From the NCBI GenBank assembly GCA_900315255.1, contig OMYH01000003.1:1-49896 (forward strand): a stretch of 49,896 nucleotides of DNA, read 5' to 3'. Source of the DNA: an uncultured Eubacteriales bacterium. GTDB taxonomy: Bacteria; Bacillota; Clostridia; Oscillospirales; Acutalibacteraceae. Positions 7,401 to 15,361 of this stretch are shown here, piece by piece. The position numbers and the translations under genes were made by a program. The first letter of the stretch is position 1. Every line of letters begins with the position of its first letter. The notes under the pieces are model-generated. The model saw only the letters and a list, made by a program, of their open reading frames with translations. It was not told the origin of the DNA and ran no database searches.

Positions 7401-8245
7401 AGCTCAACATATGTATACACGCTGTAATAAACCCACGCAGACCAGCCGCTCAGATTTGCATCGGACAGTCTTGTATTGCCGAGAATATTATACAGTGACG
7501 GCAAAAACAGGAACAGGCTCATGCCCACGCCGAGAACAGCTTCAAAAACCAATAAGATAACTTCTCTGAATGATTCGTATTTAAAGCTTTTCGCTATAAC
7601 ACGCACAAGCCAGTAAACGACAAGGAACACGGCTTCACCTATGAACATATAGTAGTTAACAAGCGAACTCAATGCCACCATCAGAGCGAAACGGCCCCTC
7701 TTTTTGTCGATCACGAGAGAATCCAATGCCGCCAGCAAAAACGGGAAAAATGCGATCGAGTCCTCAAACTGGAACACAAGATTATAGATTGCAAAGCCCG
7801 AATACGCATACAGGATCGCCCCGATCACGGCATTGTTTTTATCCTTGACATAGCGTTTGAGGTAAACATACGCTCCCAGTGCCGCCACACCGAATTTCAG
7901 TATAGTCAAGGGTCCCATCACATACGGTATCCAATCTACCGGGAACGGCATTAAAAGCCAGAAAAACGGGCTGCCCAGATTCATCACGCTGTAAGCTCCG
8001 ACAAAAGATGTTCCGAGATCGGCATACCAGCTCCAGCCTGTTTCCCCCGTTTTTATAGCCTCGCTCATCAGCTCATAAAACGGCAGCACTTCAACATTAT
8101 AGTCACCAAAATACAAGTACATACCGTTATCCATTATCATACACGGGATAATGAACACCGCTATGACTCCCATACCCCACAAAAATGCTTTCAAAGCATA
8201 TCGATGCTTCTTTTCACTGTGGGGACTTAATACTTTTTTGTTCAT
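4469..8245 (-). CDS. argD: Fusion of a YfhO-type polytopic membrane protein with acetylornithine aminotransferase (ArgD)
   Basis: One uninterrupted 1258-codon frame. Residues 1 to about 825 form a YfhO-like protein: many hydrophobic helices, a large presumably extracytoplasmic loop, and a last membrane span before MKAQKK. YfhO proteins are linked to glycosylation of cell-wall or lipoteichoic polymers. A charged, Glu/Lys-rich linker (about 825-859) follows. Residues 860-1258 are a full-length PLP aminotransferase with NSGAEANE, the DEIQTGMGRTG box and the Schiff-base lysine K1112 in SAKALGGG. It matches ArgD (N-acetylglutamyl-semialdehyde to N-acetylornithine) and lies between argB and argF. 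Start chosen at 8245 because AAGGAG sits seven bases upstream. The usual ArgD start, ATG at 5668, has only GAGG two bases away, so separate translation looks weak. A lost stop codon or assembly error is the alternative. Both domains look intact. Confidence 0.85.
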   Translation of the reverse strand: MNKKVLSPHSEKKHRYALKAFLWGMGVIAVFIIPCMIMDNGMYLYFGDYNVEVLPFYELMSEAIKTGETGWSWYADLGTSFVGAYSVMNLGSPFFWLLMPFPVDWIPYVMGPLTILKFGVAALGAYVYLKRYVKDKNNAVIGAILYAYSGFAIYNLVFQFEDSIAFFPFLLAALDSLVIDKKRGRFALMVALSSLVNYYMFIGEAVFLVVYWLVRVIAKSFKYESFREVILLVFEAVLGVGMSLFLFLPSLYNILGNTRLSDANLSGWSAWVYYSVYTYVELIACLFMPPELANSNVYSPNYNSNWYALTAFIALFGMSSVFAVFFSKRSEKWLKLFFVVCGVIMFVPILNSSFQMFTEAKYIRWIFMANLVMCLAAVTSLEDKATSWKKAITAEVVITTAITLIIGLTPTITAEKWEFGLYGDPHLFWMFAAVSLTNIALLAVFIKLYRKNKKLFQRYSCAVLTAAVLITVASTFIPSKNRGITTSDVVGDGLLNQGDKIKIDDIQKWRSDIINIHSYSLFRYDIDEVNAESMDIPEMEQVNNEKINEILNDPDIKKYAADDNTTVFWRIPGLQCFNSTVSGSINRFFKGMGLTRYTVSNWYNSVYGMRSFASVKYLFNQEDDGMTFEKENGEYLMPGWKYLDTQNGYKIYENEYCVPMGMTFDKFMLDSTFKEVPDPFKHLVLLDTIIIHDYEDMFTCASMGMEQLLLEDCDYTRDGYFKHCEDRINSACYSFERDKKGFEAKIKTGENEEYVLFTVPYDSGWSATVNGEPAEVKLLDFGFMAVKVPANTDSTIRFDYHTPGVVYGMFVSGLCLLMLLIYVAAMKAQKKNEEQPKEKTEDEGKTEENGSVENDPNEDMTLFDIVKETEEQNMMHVYNRVPVVIEKGYGSNAWDIEEKKYIDFTSGIGVNALGYSDYKWSRAVEEQTYKLAHMSNLYYNTTQIQLAELLCMKTGFSKVFFANSGAEANECAIKIARKYGNEKLGKGKTHIVTLENSFHGRTITTLSATGQDVFHKDFDPFTEGFDYAKANDMESVKSKVNENTCAVMIELVQGEGGVNPLDKEFVKELAEFCKEKKSLLIVDEIQTGMGRTGRLFCYENYDIKPDVITSAKALGGGLPLSACMCSEELADIMTPGSNGTTFGGNPIACAGAMVILDTVADDAFLAEVRAKGDYIRERVSEMEGVKSVRGIGLMIGIELEDDNAKDVMYGCAKNGLLVLTAKNLIRLLPPLNIDEIDLNEGLDILERSITETRKNNKE

Positions 8246-8280
8246 AACACAACTCCTTATTATCCGTTTTGATCCTGCAA

Positions 8281-8718
8281 TCACAATGCTTTATCATATG
8301 AATAAACAAACACATCGTCACGTCTTTCAAAGCCCATAGCCGTCCAGAAGCTCTGACCGAGTTCATTATCGGTATAACAGAAGATATGCGTCTTCGTTAT
8401 TCCGTCTGCACGCAATGCGTCAAGAGCCTTCTGTGCCATATGCTTTGCGATATTATGACGGCGATAGTCCGGGCGTACGGCCATATGATGAATAAATCCC
8501 CGTCTGCCGTCATGGCCGCACAGAACCGTACCCACGACCGTTTCACCCGATAATGCGACCTGCGACATATTCGGATTTCGTTTGAGATAGAATTCTATAT
8601 TCTCCCTGCTGTCTGCTTCGGATAAGGCTCTCTTTGTGGTTATCTGCCACATTTTATACACCTTATCGTAATCGTCTATGGTCATCGGCCTTATCTCAAT
8701 ATTGTTTATTTCAAACAC
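8281..8718 (-). CDS. GNAT family N-acetyltransferase
   Basis: A 145-residue single-domain GNAT enzyme that would transfer an acetyl group from acetyl-CoA. Motif A is visible as HHMAVRPDYRRHNIAKHMAQKAL (the R/Q-x-x-G-x-A loop has asparagine in place of glycine), and motif B as NELGQSFWTAMGFERRDD. It sits between argB and the yfhO-argD fusion, in the same direction and with about 35 bases to the next start. That context raises the possibility of a role in acetylated arginine intermediates. It lacks the amino-acid-kinase domain of classical ArgA, and its closest general resemblance is to YpeA/RimI-like proteins, so the substrate is open. The start follows AAGGGG about nine bases upstream. Confidence 0.85.
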   Translation of the reverse strand: MFEINNIEIRPMTIDDYDKVYKMWQITTKRALSEADSRENIEFYLKRNPNMSQVALSGETVVGTVLCGHDGRRGFIHHMAVRPDYRRHNIAKHMAQKALDALRADGITKTHIFCYTDNELGQSFWTAMGFERRDDVFVYSYDKAL

Positions 8719-8745
8719 ACAAATACCCCTTTCGGAAAAATCCGA

Positions 8746-8781
8746 AGTGAAGAGAAGCTTTTGGGATCCACTCTCTTCACT
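8746..8781 (-). terminator. Hairpin between argB and the GNAT gene
   Basis: AGTGAAGAGA (8746-8755) and TCTCTTCACT (8772-8781) are perfect 10-bp arms, 10 bases after the argB stop codon. The minus strand then reads TCGGATTTTTCCG, itself a short hairpin containing T5. This may be an attenuating terminator separating argB from the distal genes. Confidence 0.5.
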
Positions 8782-8790
8782 CTGCAGTCA

Positions 8791-9648
8791 TTAATAAAAC
8801 ATTGTTCCGATGCCCTCGGCTGTAAGCATTTCGATAAGTATCGAATGCGGAATCCTTCCGTCTATGATATATGCTCTCGAAACACCTCGTCTGACCGCTT
8901 CCACACAGCAGTCTATCTTCGGGATCATTCCTCCGCTGATGATACCCTCACGCTTGAGCATAGGTACTTCAGATACGTTCACGCTCGGGATAAGCGTGTT
9001 CTCGTCGTTTTTATCCCTAAGAAGTCCCCTTATATCCGTCATAAGAATAAGCTTGCATGCACCAAGCTCTGCGGCAATTCTTGAAGCGGCAATATCAGCA
9101 TTGATATTATATACATCTCCGCTGACACTCCCCGCAACAGTCGATATGATCGGAACAAATCCGTTGTTTATAACATCGCTGATGACCTTCGGATTGACCT
9201 GAGTTATCTCTCCGACAAAGCCTATATCCTCGCTGGTGATGAGCTTCTCCGCCATCAGCATATTGCCGTCAAGACCGCATAAGCCCACTGCAGGGGCTCC
9301 GCACTTCTGCAAATGCTGCACAAGACTTTTATTGACCTTGCCTGCAAGCACCATCTGTACTATGTCTATCGTTTCTTTATCGGTAACACGCATACCGTTG
9401 ACAAATCGACTCTCCTTGTTCACCCTGCCGAGCATCTCCGTTATCTCGGGACCGCCGCCGTGTACAAGAACAACATTTATGCCGACAAGCTTCAGAAGTG
9501 CAATATCGCTCATTACGGCGCTTTTCAGATCATCGTTTATCATAGCGTTGCCGCCGTATTTGATTACTACGGTTTTGCCGTAATACTTCTGTATATAAGG
9601 CAGCGCCTGCACAAGTATGTGTGCCTTTTCAGCATTAGAAATATTCAT
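8791..9648 (-). CDS. argB: Acetylglutamate kinase
   Basis: Phosphorylates N-acetylglutamate with ATP, the second step of arginine synthesis and often the arginine-feedback point. The protein is 285 residues, normal for the family. KYGGNAM near the N-terminus and HGGGPEI (substrate-binding loop) are clear, as are the nucleotide-binding features near the C-terminus (LMTDIRGLL, and SGGMIPKI with a conserved lysine). The N-terminal helix (ISNAEKAHILVQALPYIQKY) is of the type associated with hexameric, arginine-inhibited enzymes, although that inhibition is an inference. ATG at 9648 was chosen over the in-frame GTG at 9657 because GGAG lies eight bases before the ATG. It is 18 bases after argJ. 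Confidence 0.95.
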   Translation of the reverse strand: MNISNAEKAHILVQALPYIQKYYGKTVVIKYGGNAMINDDLKSAVMSDIALLKLVGINVVLVHGGGPEITEMLGRVNKESRFVNGMRVTDKETIDIVQMVLAGKVNKSLVQHLQKCGAPAVGLCGLDGNMLMAEKLITSEDIGFVGEITQVNPKVISDVINNGFVPIISTVAGSVSGDVYNINADIAASRIAAELGACKLILMTDIRGLLRDKNDENTLIPSVNVSEVPMLKREGIISGGMIPKIDCCVEAVRRGVSRAYIIDGRIPHSILIEMLTAEGIGTMFY

Positions 9649-9666
9649 CGTTCTCACTCCATCAAA

Positions 9667-10887
9667 TCATGTTCTGTAATCGCCGTTTATCTTAACATAA
9701 TCGTATGTAAGGTCACAGCCGTAGCTTTCTGCGCATCCCGTGCCGTCATTCAGAGCTACGTCAATTGTTATCTCTTTTTCGAGCAGGATCTCTTTTGCAA
9801 GCTCCTCGCTGAATTCTATGCCTGCGCCGTTTTTACAGACGTCTATCCTGCCGCTCTTTGATACAAACGCAACGTCAACTTTAGTTATATCAACATCACA
9901 GCCGGAATAGCCTATCGCACACAATACACGACCCCAGTTTGCGTCTGCGCCGAACATCGCCGCCTTTACAAGACTGCTGCATATTACTGCCTTGGCAACG
10001 CCCTTAGCGTCATCGGAAGTCTTTGCGCCCTTGACTTCGCAAACTATGAGCTTAGTCGCACCCTCACCGTCTGCGGCAAGCTTTTTTGCCATAGATTTAC
10101 AAAGCATAATCAATGCGTCTGTAAATATTCTGTAATCCTCGTTTTTCTCCGTTATCTCTCTGTTTCCCGCAAGTCCGTTTGCAAGGACAGCGAGAGTATC
10201 GTTTGTTGACGTATCGCCGTCAACGCTTACCATGTTGTAGGACTGCTCAACAGCTTCGGTCAATGCAGCTTTCAGCATATTGGAAGAAACCGCTGCGTCT
10301 GTTGTAACAAAGCTTAGCATAGTACCCATATTGATATGTATCATGCCGCTGCCCTTTGCGATCGCACCTATAGTAACAGTCTTGCCGTCAAGCTCAAAGG
10401 ACACAGCAGCCTCTTTCTTTACGGTATCCGTAGTCATGATTGCCTCGGCAGCGTCTGTGCCGCCGTTCTCGCTGAGAATATCCGCAAGCACAGGAATACT
10501 TTTTTCAAACGGCTCGATCGGTATAATCTGACCGATAACACCCGTCGAAGCAACGATAACGTCGGTTTTATTTATCCCCAGACTCTCCGCTGCAAGCTCG
10601 CACATTCTCTGTGCCTTTTCCTCGCCGTCTGCGTTGCAGGTGTTTGCATTGCCCGAATTGACGATAACAGCCTGAGCCTTACCGTCTGAGATATTCTTTT
10701 GTGTTACTATGATCGCGCTGCTCTTCACCAGGTTTTTGGTGAACACAGCCGCCGTACTGCACAGAACGTCACTTGCTATCAGGGCAATATCACGTTTTGT
10801 TGTGTTTGACGGCTTGATGCTGCCTATCACTCCTGCGGCTTTAAAACCCTTTGGAGAGGTTACGGTACCGTTTTCAATAAAATTCAT
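9667..10887 (-). CDS. argJ: Glutamate N-acetyltransferase / ornithine acetyltransferase
   Basis: ArgJ recycles the acetyl group from N-acetylornithine to glutamate; bifunctional forms also make N-acetylglutamate from acetyl-CoA. The 406-residue proenzyme has the self-cleavage site NMGTML, with the nucleophilic Thr189 preceded by KGSGM; family members split here into alpha and beta chains. STGVIG (114-119), which forms the oxyanion hole, is present. Start ATG 10887 has AAGGA nine bases upstream; the upstream in-frame TTG (10896) abuts that site. It is 18 bases after argC. With ArgJ present, linear acetyl recycling needs no argE, and none is seen. Confidence 0.95.
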   Translation of the reverse strand: MNFIENGTVTSPKGFKAAGVIGSIKPSNTTKRDIALIASDVLCSTAAVFTKNLVKSSAIIVTQKNISDGKAQAVIVNSGNANTCNADGEEKAQRMCELAAESLGINKTDVIVASTGVIGQIIPIEPFEKSIPVLADILSENGGTDAAEAIMTTDTVKKEAAVSFELDGKTVTIGAIAKGSGMIHINMGTMLSFVTTDAAVSSNMLKAALTEAVEQSYNMVSVDGDTSTNDTLAVLANGLAGNREITEKNEDYRIFTDALIMLCKSMAKKLAADGEGATKLIVCEVKGAKTSDDAKGVAKAVICSSLVKAAMFGADANWGRVLCAIGYSGCDVDITKVDVAFVSKSGRIDVCKNGAGIEFSEELAKEILLEKEITIDVALNDGTGCAESYGCDLTYDYVKINGDYRT

Positions 10888-10905
10888 ATCTATCAATCCT
10901 TTTCA

Positions 10906-11946
10906 TCAAAAAGCAGGCGGAGTCATTGTCAGACCTGTTGTTTCTTCAAGACCGAAGATGATATTCATATTTTGTATAGCCTGACCTGCTGCGCCCTTTA
11001 CCATATTATCAATAGCCGAAGCTGCTATAAACGTGCCGGTTCGTGTATCAACAAAAACGGATACATCGCAGTAATTCGAATACTTAATATTGTGAATATC
11101 CGCCGCCATACCGTCTGCAAGAAGTCTTACAAACGGCTCGTCCTTATAATATTCCTCATAAGCCGCTCTTATCTGCTCCTTTGTTACACCGCTTTTAAGT
11201 CTTGCATAACAGGTTGCAAGAATGCCCCTGTTCACGGGCAGCAGGTGCGGAACAAATGTTATCTTTACACTGTCCTTACCGCTGAGCTTGCGAAGAGTCT
11301 GCTCGATCTCGGGTGTATGACGGTGCGAGGCTACCTTATACGGGTGCATACCCTCGTTTAAGTCAGGGTAGTGCGTTCCCTGGGAGAGGCCTCTGCCCGC
11401 ACCCGTAACACCACTCTTGCAGTCTGCGATTATACCGTCTGTCTCGATAAGTCCGTTCACAACGGCGGGCGCAAGCGCAAGAGGCACGCACGTTGTATAG
11501 CAGCCGGGGTTTGCGATTATTTTTGTACTCTTTATTTTATCCCTGAAAAACTCGGGCAAACCGTAAACTGCCTTCTCGTGCAGCTCCTTGTCCAGGAATT
11601 TTCCGCCGTACCACTCATGATACTCGTCCTCGCTTTCAAGACGAAAATCTGCGCCGAGGTCAATGAATGCCTTTCCCTCTTCAATACACTTCGCTCCCAG
11701 CTCCTGAGAGAGTCCGTGCGGCAGTGCGGCGAAAATAACGTCGCTCTTCTCTACAACTGCGTCTGCGTTCTCACATATCATATCGTTTATCCCGAGATAT
11801 GCAGGATAGACGTCGCTGAGTTTTTTACCCTCAAAGGATACCGAGCTTACAGCAGCTATCTCTGCGTTCGGGTGAGCATTGATAAGCCTTACAAGCTCTG
11901 CGCCGGCATAGCCTGTCGCGCCCACCACACCTACTTTTATAGTCAT
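10906..11946 (-). CDS. argC: N-acetyl-gamma-glutamyl-phosphate reductase
   Basis: Reduces N-acetylglutamyl phosphate to the semialdehyde with NADPH, the third step of the pathway. The 346-residue protein begins with the Rossmann motif VGATGYAGAEL and has the catalytic cysteine C149 in NPGCYTT, plus conserved SHRHTPEIEQ (histidine catalytic region) and PHLLPVNRGI. The start follows AAGAGGA about nine bases upstream. It heads the tight argC-argJ-argB block. No ArgR box is obvious immediately upstream, so it probably depends on transcription from argG/argH or on a weak internal promoter. Confidence 0.95.
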   Translation of the reverse strand: MTIKVGVVGATGYAGAELVRLINAHPNAEIAAVSSVSFEGKKLSDVYPAYLGINDMICENADAVVEKSDVIFAALPHGLSQELGAKCIEEGKAFIDLGADFRLESEDEYHEWYGGKFLDKELHEKAVYGLPEFFRDKIKSTKIIANPGCYTTCVPLALAPAVVNGLIETDGIIADCKSGVTGAGRGLSQGTHYPDLNEGMHPYKVASHRHTPEIEQTLRKLSGKDSVKITFVPHLLPVNRGILATCYARLKSGVTKEQIRAAYEEYYKDEPFVRLLADGMAADIHNIKYSNYCDVSVFVDTRTGTFIAASAIDNMVKGAAGQAIQNMNIIFGLEETTGLTMTPPAF

Positions 11947-11962
11947 TTTTGATGTCCTCTTT

Positions 11963-12397
11963 CTATCTGTTTTTATTCGTTATTTTTTTAGCAAGAGCTA
12001 TTGCAGGTTTCATAATTAATATTATACACAGTATCGCAATATTTCTCTTTGTCATCATTCTTTTATACTCTTTTTCTATCTCTTTTCCTCTCACCGCTCG
12101 TTCCTCATAAATTCGAGAAACGGCATTCCTAAATATTTCTTTCTCCACTTCGTCAAAGTCTGTTTCGACAGTATCCGGAGCATCTGCGCTTTCTTTAATG
12201 TCCGTATCGTCTGTACTTTCGCTGTCATTTTGGGTGACCTCCGGATAACCGTTATCCGTAACTATGCTCTCTTGCAGCTCGTCACCGTCATGTCCATTCA
12301 TGTAAGGTTGGTTCAAAGCTAATGCCCCAAGCGGATAAGAGTAAACAAGCAGTACCGCAAATAGTAAAGACACAATAGTCTTTATCGTTATTTTCAT
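11963..12397 (-). CDS. Small secreted or membrane-anchored acidic protein of unknown function
   Basis: 144 residues. A signal peptide (KITIK, hydrophobic stretch to about residue 25, then ALA) is followed by an Asp/Glu/Ser/Thr-rich, probably disordered segment (about 30-85), a charged helix (about 85-115), a second hydrophobic helix (about 118-137) and a basic end (KKITNKNR). The topology suggests an extracytoplasmic loop with both ends near the membrane. I do not recognise a family. It lies between argH and argC on the same strand, 17 bases before argC, but nothing links it to arginine. No clear ribosome site precedes the ATG; TATACT lies only a few bases upstream, so leaderless transcription or coupled translation is possible. 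Confidence 0.7.
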   Translation of the reverse strand: MKITIKTIVSLLFAVLLVYSYPLGALALNQPYMNGHDGDELQESIVTDNGYPEVTQNDSESTDDTDIKESADAPDTVETDFDEVEKEIFRNAVSRIYEERAVRGKEIEKEYKRMMTKRNIAILCIILIMKPAIALAKKITNKNR

Positions 12398-12443
12398 AAT
12401 AGTATACCATTAAAAAGTATCGGTTTTACAATCAATTCGACTT

Positions 12444-13823
12444 TCAACTTTCCACTTTCAAAAAGTTCCTGACTCTTTCAACCTCTCGTCTTACGTTGTC
12501 AGGGTTCGGGCCTCCTATGGGTGAACGTTCATATGCGCACTTTTCAAGTCCGATAGCCTCGTATACACCCTCGTCGAACATATCACAGATCTTCTTGTAC
12601 TCGTCAAGCGGAAGTGTTTCAAGCGTCAGGTTCATCTCTATGCACTTAGCGACAAGCTCGCCCGTTGCCTTGTATGCGTCTCTGAACGGCAGACCTTTTT
12701 TCACAAGATAATCCGCACAGTCCGTTGCGTTGATAAATCCGCCTGCTGCCGCCTTGCGCATATTCTGCGGCAATACCTTCATCGTTTCGAGCATCGGAGT
12801 AAACGCTGTAAGGCACATCTTCACCGTGTCTATTGCGTCAAAAATAGCCTCCTTATCCTCCTGCATATCCTTGTTGTATGCAAGGGCGATACCCTTCATT
12901 ACCGTAAGCAGCGTTGTAAGGTCGCCGAATACTCTGCCGGACTTTCCTCTTACAAGCTCGGCAATATCCGGGTTCTTCTTCTGCGGCATTATGCTCGAAC
13001 CCGTGGAGAAAGCGTCATCAAGCTCTACAAACTTGAATTCCCAGCTGCACCACATGATTATCTCCTCGGAGAACCTTGACAGATGAACCATGATTATAGC
13101 AAGGTCTGCGGCAAGCTCGATACAGTAATCTCTATCGGATACACCGTCAAGACTGTTGTGCGTAACAGCATCAAAACCAAGCAGTTCTTTAGTATATTCT
13201 CTGTCTATCGGATATGTCGTACAGGCGAGCGCACCGCTGCCGAGCGGCATTACGTTTGCTCGCGCATAGCAATCCTGAAGTCTCGACAGATCTCTGAGCA
13301 TCATTTCGGCATATGCCATGAGATGATGACCGAACGTGATCGGCTGCGCTCTCTGAAGATGCGTATAGCCGGGCATTACCGTTTCTGCATTTTCCTCTGC
13401 CTTGCTGCATATAACTTCAACAAGACCCTTCACAAGCTCCACGATCTCTTCTATCTGATTTCTGAGATACAGCTTTATATCCACCGCTACCTGGTCATTT
13501 CTGCTCCTGGCTGTGTGAAGTCTTTTGCCCGTATCGCCGAGCCGTGCGGTAAGCTCACCCTCGATAAATGTATGTATATCCTCGGCGTCGGGATCGATAG
13601 CGAGCTTTCCGCTCTCTATGTCCGCAAGTATGCCCTTTAAGCCCTCGCCGATCTTCTCCGCTTCTTCCTGTGAGATTATGCCGCATTTCCCGAGCATTGC
13701 CGAGTGTGCGATACTGCCCTCTATGTCCTCTTTATACATTCTGCTGTCGAAGGAAATCGACGAGTTAAAGTCGTTCGTAGTCTTGCTGAGAGCCTTTTTG
13801 AATCTTCCTTTCCACAACTGCAT
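12444..13823 (-). CDS. argH: Argininosuccinate lyase
   Basis: Cleaves argininosuccinate into arginine and fumarate, the last step of the pathway, as a cytoplasmic tetramer. Its 459 residues fit the family. The fumarase/aspartase-superfamily signature GSSIMPQKKNPD (276-287) carries the catalytic serine loop; TARSRNDQ (104-111) and GYTHLQRAQP (152-161) with the conserved histidine are also present. An AGGAGG site is well placed before the ATG. It follows argG on the same strand across 124 bases that contain several hairpins. Confidence 0.95.
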   Translation of the reverse strand: MQLWKGRFKKALSKTTNDFNSSISFDSRMYKEDIEGSIAHSAMLGKCGIISQEEAEKIGEGLKGILADIESGKLAIDPDAEDIHTFIEGELTARLGDTGKRLHTARSRNDQVAVDIKLYLRNQIEEIVELVKGLVEVICSKAEENAETVMPGYTHLQRAQPITFGHHLMAYAEMMLRDLSRLQDCYARANVMPLGSGALACTTYPIDREYTKELLGFDAVTHNSLDGVSDRDYCIELAADLAIIMVHLSRFSEEIIMWCSWEFKFVELDDAFSTGSSIMPQKKNPDIAELVRGKSGRVFGDLTTLLTVMKGIALAYNKDMQEDKEAIFDAIDTVKMCLTAFTPMLETMKVLPQNMRKAAAGGFINATDCADYLVKKGLPFRDAYKATGELVAKCIEMNLTLETLPLDEYKKICDMFDEGVYEAIGLEKCAYERSPIGGPNPDNVRREVERVRNFLKVES

Positions 13824-13877
13824 ACGTTTTACCTCCTGTTCAAAACGGTTTATTATGCTAAAACAGCATAATTACCG

Positions 13878-13931
13878 TCACGATCAAAATCGTGTAAAAA
13901 ACACTTTACGGGAGGGCGACGTCACCCTCCC
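13878..13931 (-). terminator. Hairpins between argG and argH
   Basis: GGGAGGG (13910-13916) pairs with CCCTCCC (13925-13931) 17 bases after the argG stop. On the minus strand it is followed by GTAAAGTGTTTTTT and then a CACGAT/ATCGTG hairpin (about 13880-13894). This looks like a terminator or attenuator that would limit readthrough from argG into argH. Confidence 0.55.
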
Positions 13932-13947
13932 CGGAAAAGTTTATTTA

Positions 13948-15168
13948 TTAATAGCCCTTCTTCTTAGCCTGTACCTTTATCGGCAGACCGAAGAGGTTGA
14001 TGAATCCTGCGGAATCGTTCTGGTCGTAAACCTCGTCCTCGTCAAATGTAGCGATGTCCTCGTCATAGAGTGAGTACGGCGAAGTTACGCCTGCGTCGAT
14101 AATGTTGCCCTTGTAAAGCTTAAACTTAACGTCACCTGTTACAGTCTGCTGAGTTGAATCAACAAAAGCCGAGAGAGCCTCTCTGAGCGGTGTGTACCAC
14201 TGACCGAAATAAACAAGCTCCGCAAAACGGTTTGCTACGTTCTGCTTGTAGTGGAGAGTATCTCTGTCCAGGCAGATCTCTTCAAGCTTTGCGTGTGCTG
14301 CGTAAAGGATAGTTCCGCCCGGTGTTTCGTATACGCCTCTTGCCTTCATGCCTACAAGACGGTTCTCTACCATATCGACAATACCTATACCGTTTTCGCC
14401 GCCGAGCTTGTTGAGCTTCTTCACGATATCAACGGCAGGAAGCTTCTCGCCGTCAACAGCTACGGGAACGCCCTTTTCAAACGAGATCGTTACATATGTG
14501 GGCACATCGGGAGCCTGCTCAGGCGATACGCCAAGCTCAAGGAATCCCTCTTTGTTATACATAGGCTCGTTTGCGGGATCTTCAAGATCAAGGCCCTCGT
14601 GTGACAAATGCCAGAGGTTCTTGTCCTTTGAATAGTTTGTTTCTCTATTGATCTTGAGAGGAATATTTTTAGCCTCGGCATAAGCGATCTCTTCCTCTCT
14701 TGATTTGAACTCCCATGTTCTCCAGGGAGCAATGATCTCCATATCGGGAGCAAATGCCTTGATCGTAAGCTCGAAACGAACCTGGTCGTTACCCTTGCCC
14801 GTACAGCCGTGGCAAATAGCGTCTGCGCCCTCTGCCTTTGCGATCTCTACAATCCTCTTTGCGATGATGGGTCTTGCGAAAGAGGTACCCAGAAGGTACT
14901 TATTCTCATAAACTGCGCCTGCTTTGAGAGTCGGCCAGATAAAGTCCTCTACGAACTCCTTGTTGAGATCCTCGATGTAGAGCTTTGAAGCGCCTGTTGC
15001 GATAGCCTTCTCTTCAAGACCATCAAGCTCTGTGCCCTGTCCTACGTCGCCGCTTACAGCAATAACCTCACAGTTATTATAATTCTCTTTGAGCCATGGA
15101 ATGATGATAGATGTATCAAGTCCGCCCGAGTATGCCAGAACAACTTTTTTAATTTCTTTTTTAGCCAT
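13948..15168 (-). CDS. argG: Argininosuccinate synthase
   Basis: Joins citrulline and aspartate using ATP to give argininosuccinate. The 406-residue protein starts [20 protein letters not shown], with the N-type ATP-pyrophosphatase P-loop SGGLDTS at 14-20. Further family motifs are visible: [15 protein letters not shown] (citrulline and aspartate binding), and [15 protein letters not shown] 15168 has GGAGG nine bases upstream; the longer frame to 15216 has no ribosome site and runs into the promoter. The first gene of the cluster, it has its own promoter and an ArgR operator. Confidence 0.96.
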   Translation of the reverse strand: MAKKEIKKVVLAYSGGLDTSIIIPWLKENYNNCEVIAVSGDVGQGTELDGLEEKAIATGASKLYIEDLNKEFVEDFIWPTLKAGAVYENKYLLGTSFARPIIAKRIVEIAKAEGADAICHGCTGKGNDQVRFELTIKAFAPDMEIIAPWRTWEFKSREEEIAYAEAKNIPLKINRETNYSKDKNLWHLSHEGLDLEDPANEPMYNKEGFLELGVSPEQAPDVPTYVTISFEKGVPVAVDGEKLPAVDIVKKLNKLGGENGIGIVDMVENRLVGMKARGVYETPGGTILYAAHAKLEEICLDRDTLHYKQNVANRFAELVYFGQWYTPLREALSAFVDSTQQTVTGDVKFKLYKGNIIDAGVTSPYSLYDEDIATFDEDEVYDQNDSAGFINLFGLPIKVQAKKKGY

Positions 15169-15221
15169 GTTAGTGATCCTCCGTATATATAAAATTTTAC
15201 GATTTGCAAAACACAATGTAT

Positions 15222-15249
15222 ATTATACACCGTTTATGTAAAAAATCAA
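15222..15249 (-). promoter_or_regulatory. argG promoter
   Basis: Minus strand: TTGATT (complement of 15244-15249), 16-base spacer, TATAAT (complement of 15222-15227), about 54 bases upstream of the argG start. The -10 region lies inside the palindrome TGTATATTATACA (15217-15229), which resembles a short-spaced ARG half-site pair. Confidence 0.7.
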
Positions 15250-15256
15250 GACTTTT

Positions 15257-15274
15257 TATGAATATTTATTCATA
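15257..15274. promoter_or_regulatory. ARG box (ArgR/AhrC operator) upstream of argG
   Basis: TATGAATATTTATTCATA fits the 18-bp ARG box consensus (W-N-TGAAT-4 A/T-ATTCA-N-W) and is a near-perfect palindrome. It lies seven bases upstream of the argG -35 box. Two weaker TGCAT-like palindromes occur further upstream (near 15300-15340). ArgR hexamers usually bind clustered boxes with arginine as co-repressor, so arginine repression of argG is the natural inference. The argR gene is not in this window. The remaining 15275-15502 spacer holds the divergent promoter at 15397-15425. Confidence 0.8.
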
Positions 15275-15361
15275 TTATTTTAATTGCAATCGTTAAATCC
15301 TGCATATTTTTGCATTTTCAATGTATATTATGCATATTTTCGGGAATAACGTAACAAAACG

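Noticed and set aside
8281-8284. Overlap of the GNAT gene with the YfhO-ArgD frame
   Set aside because: It arises only if the fusion starts at 8284; the ribosome site places the start at 8245, leaving a gap.
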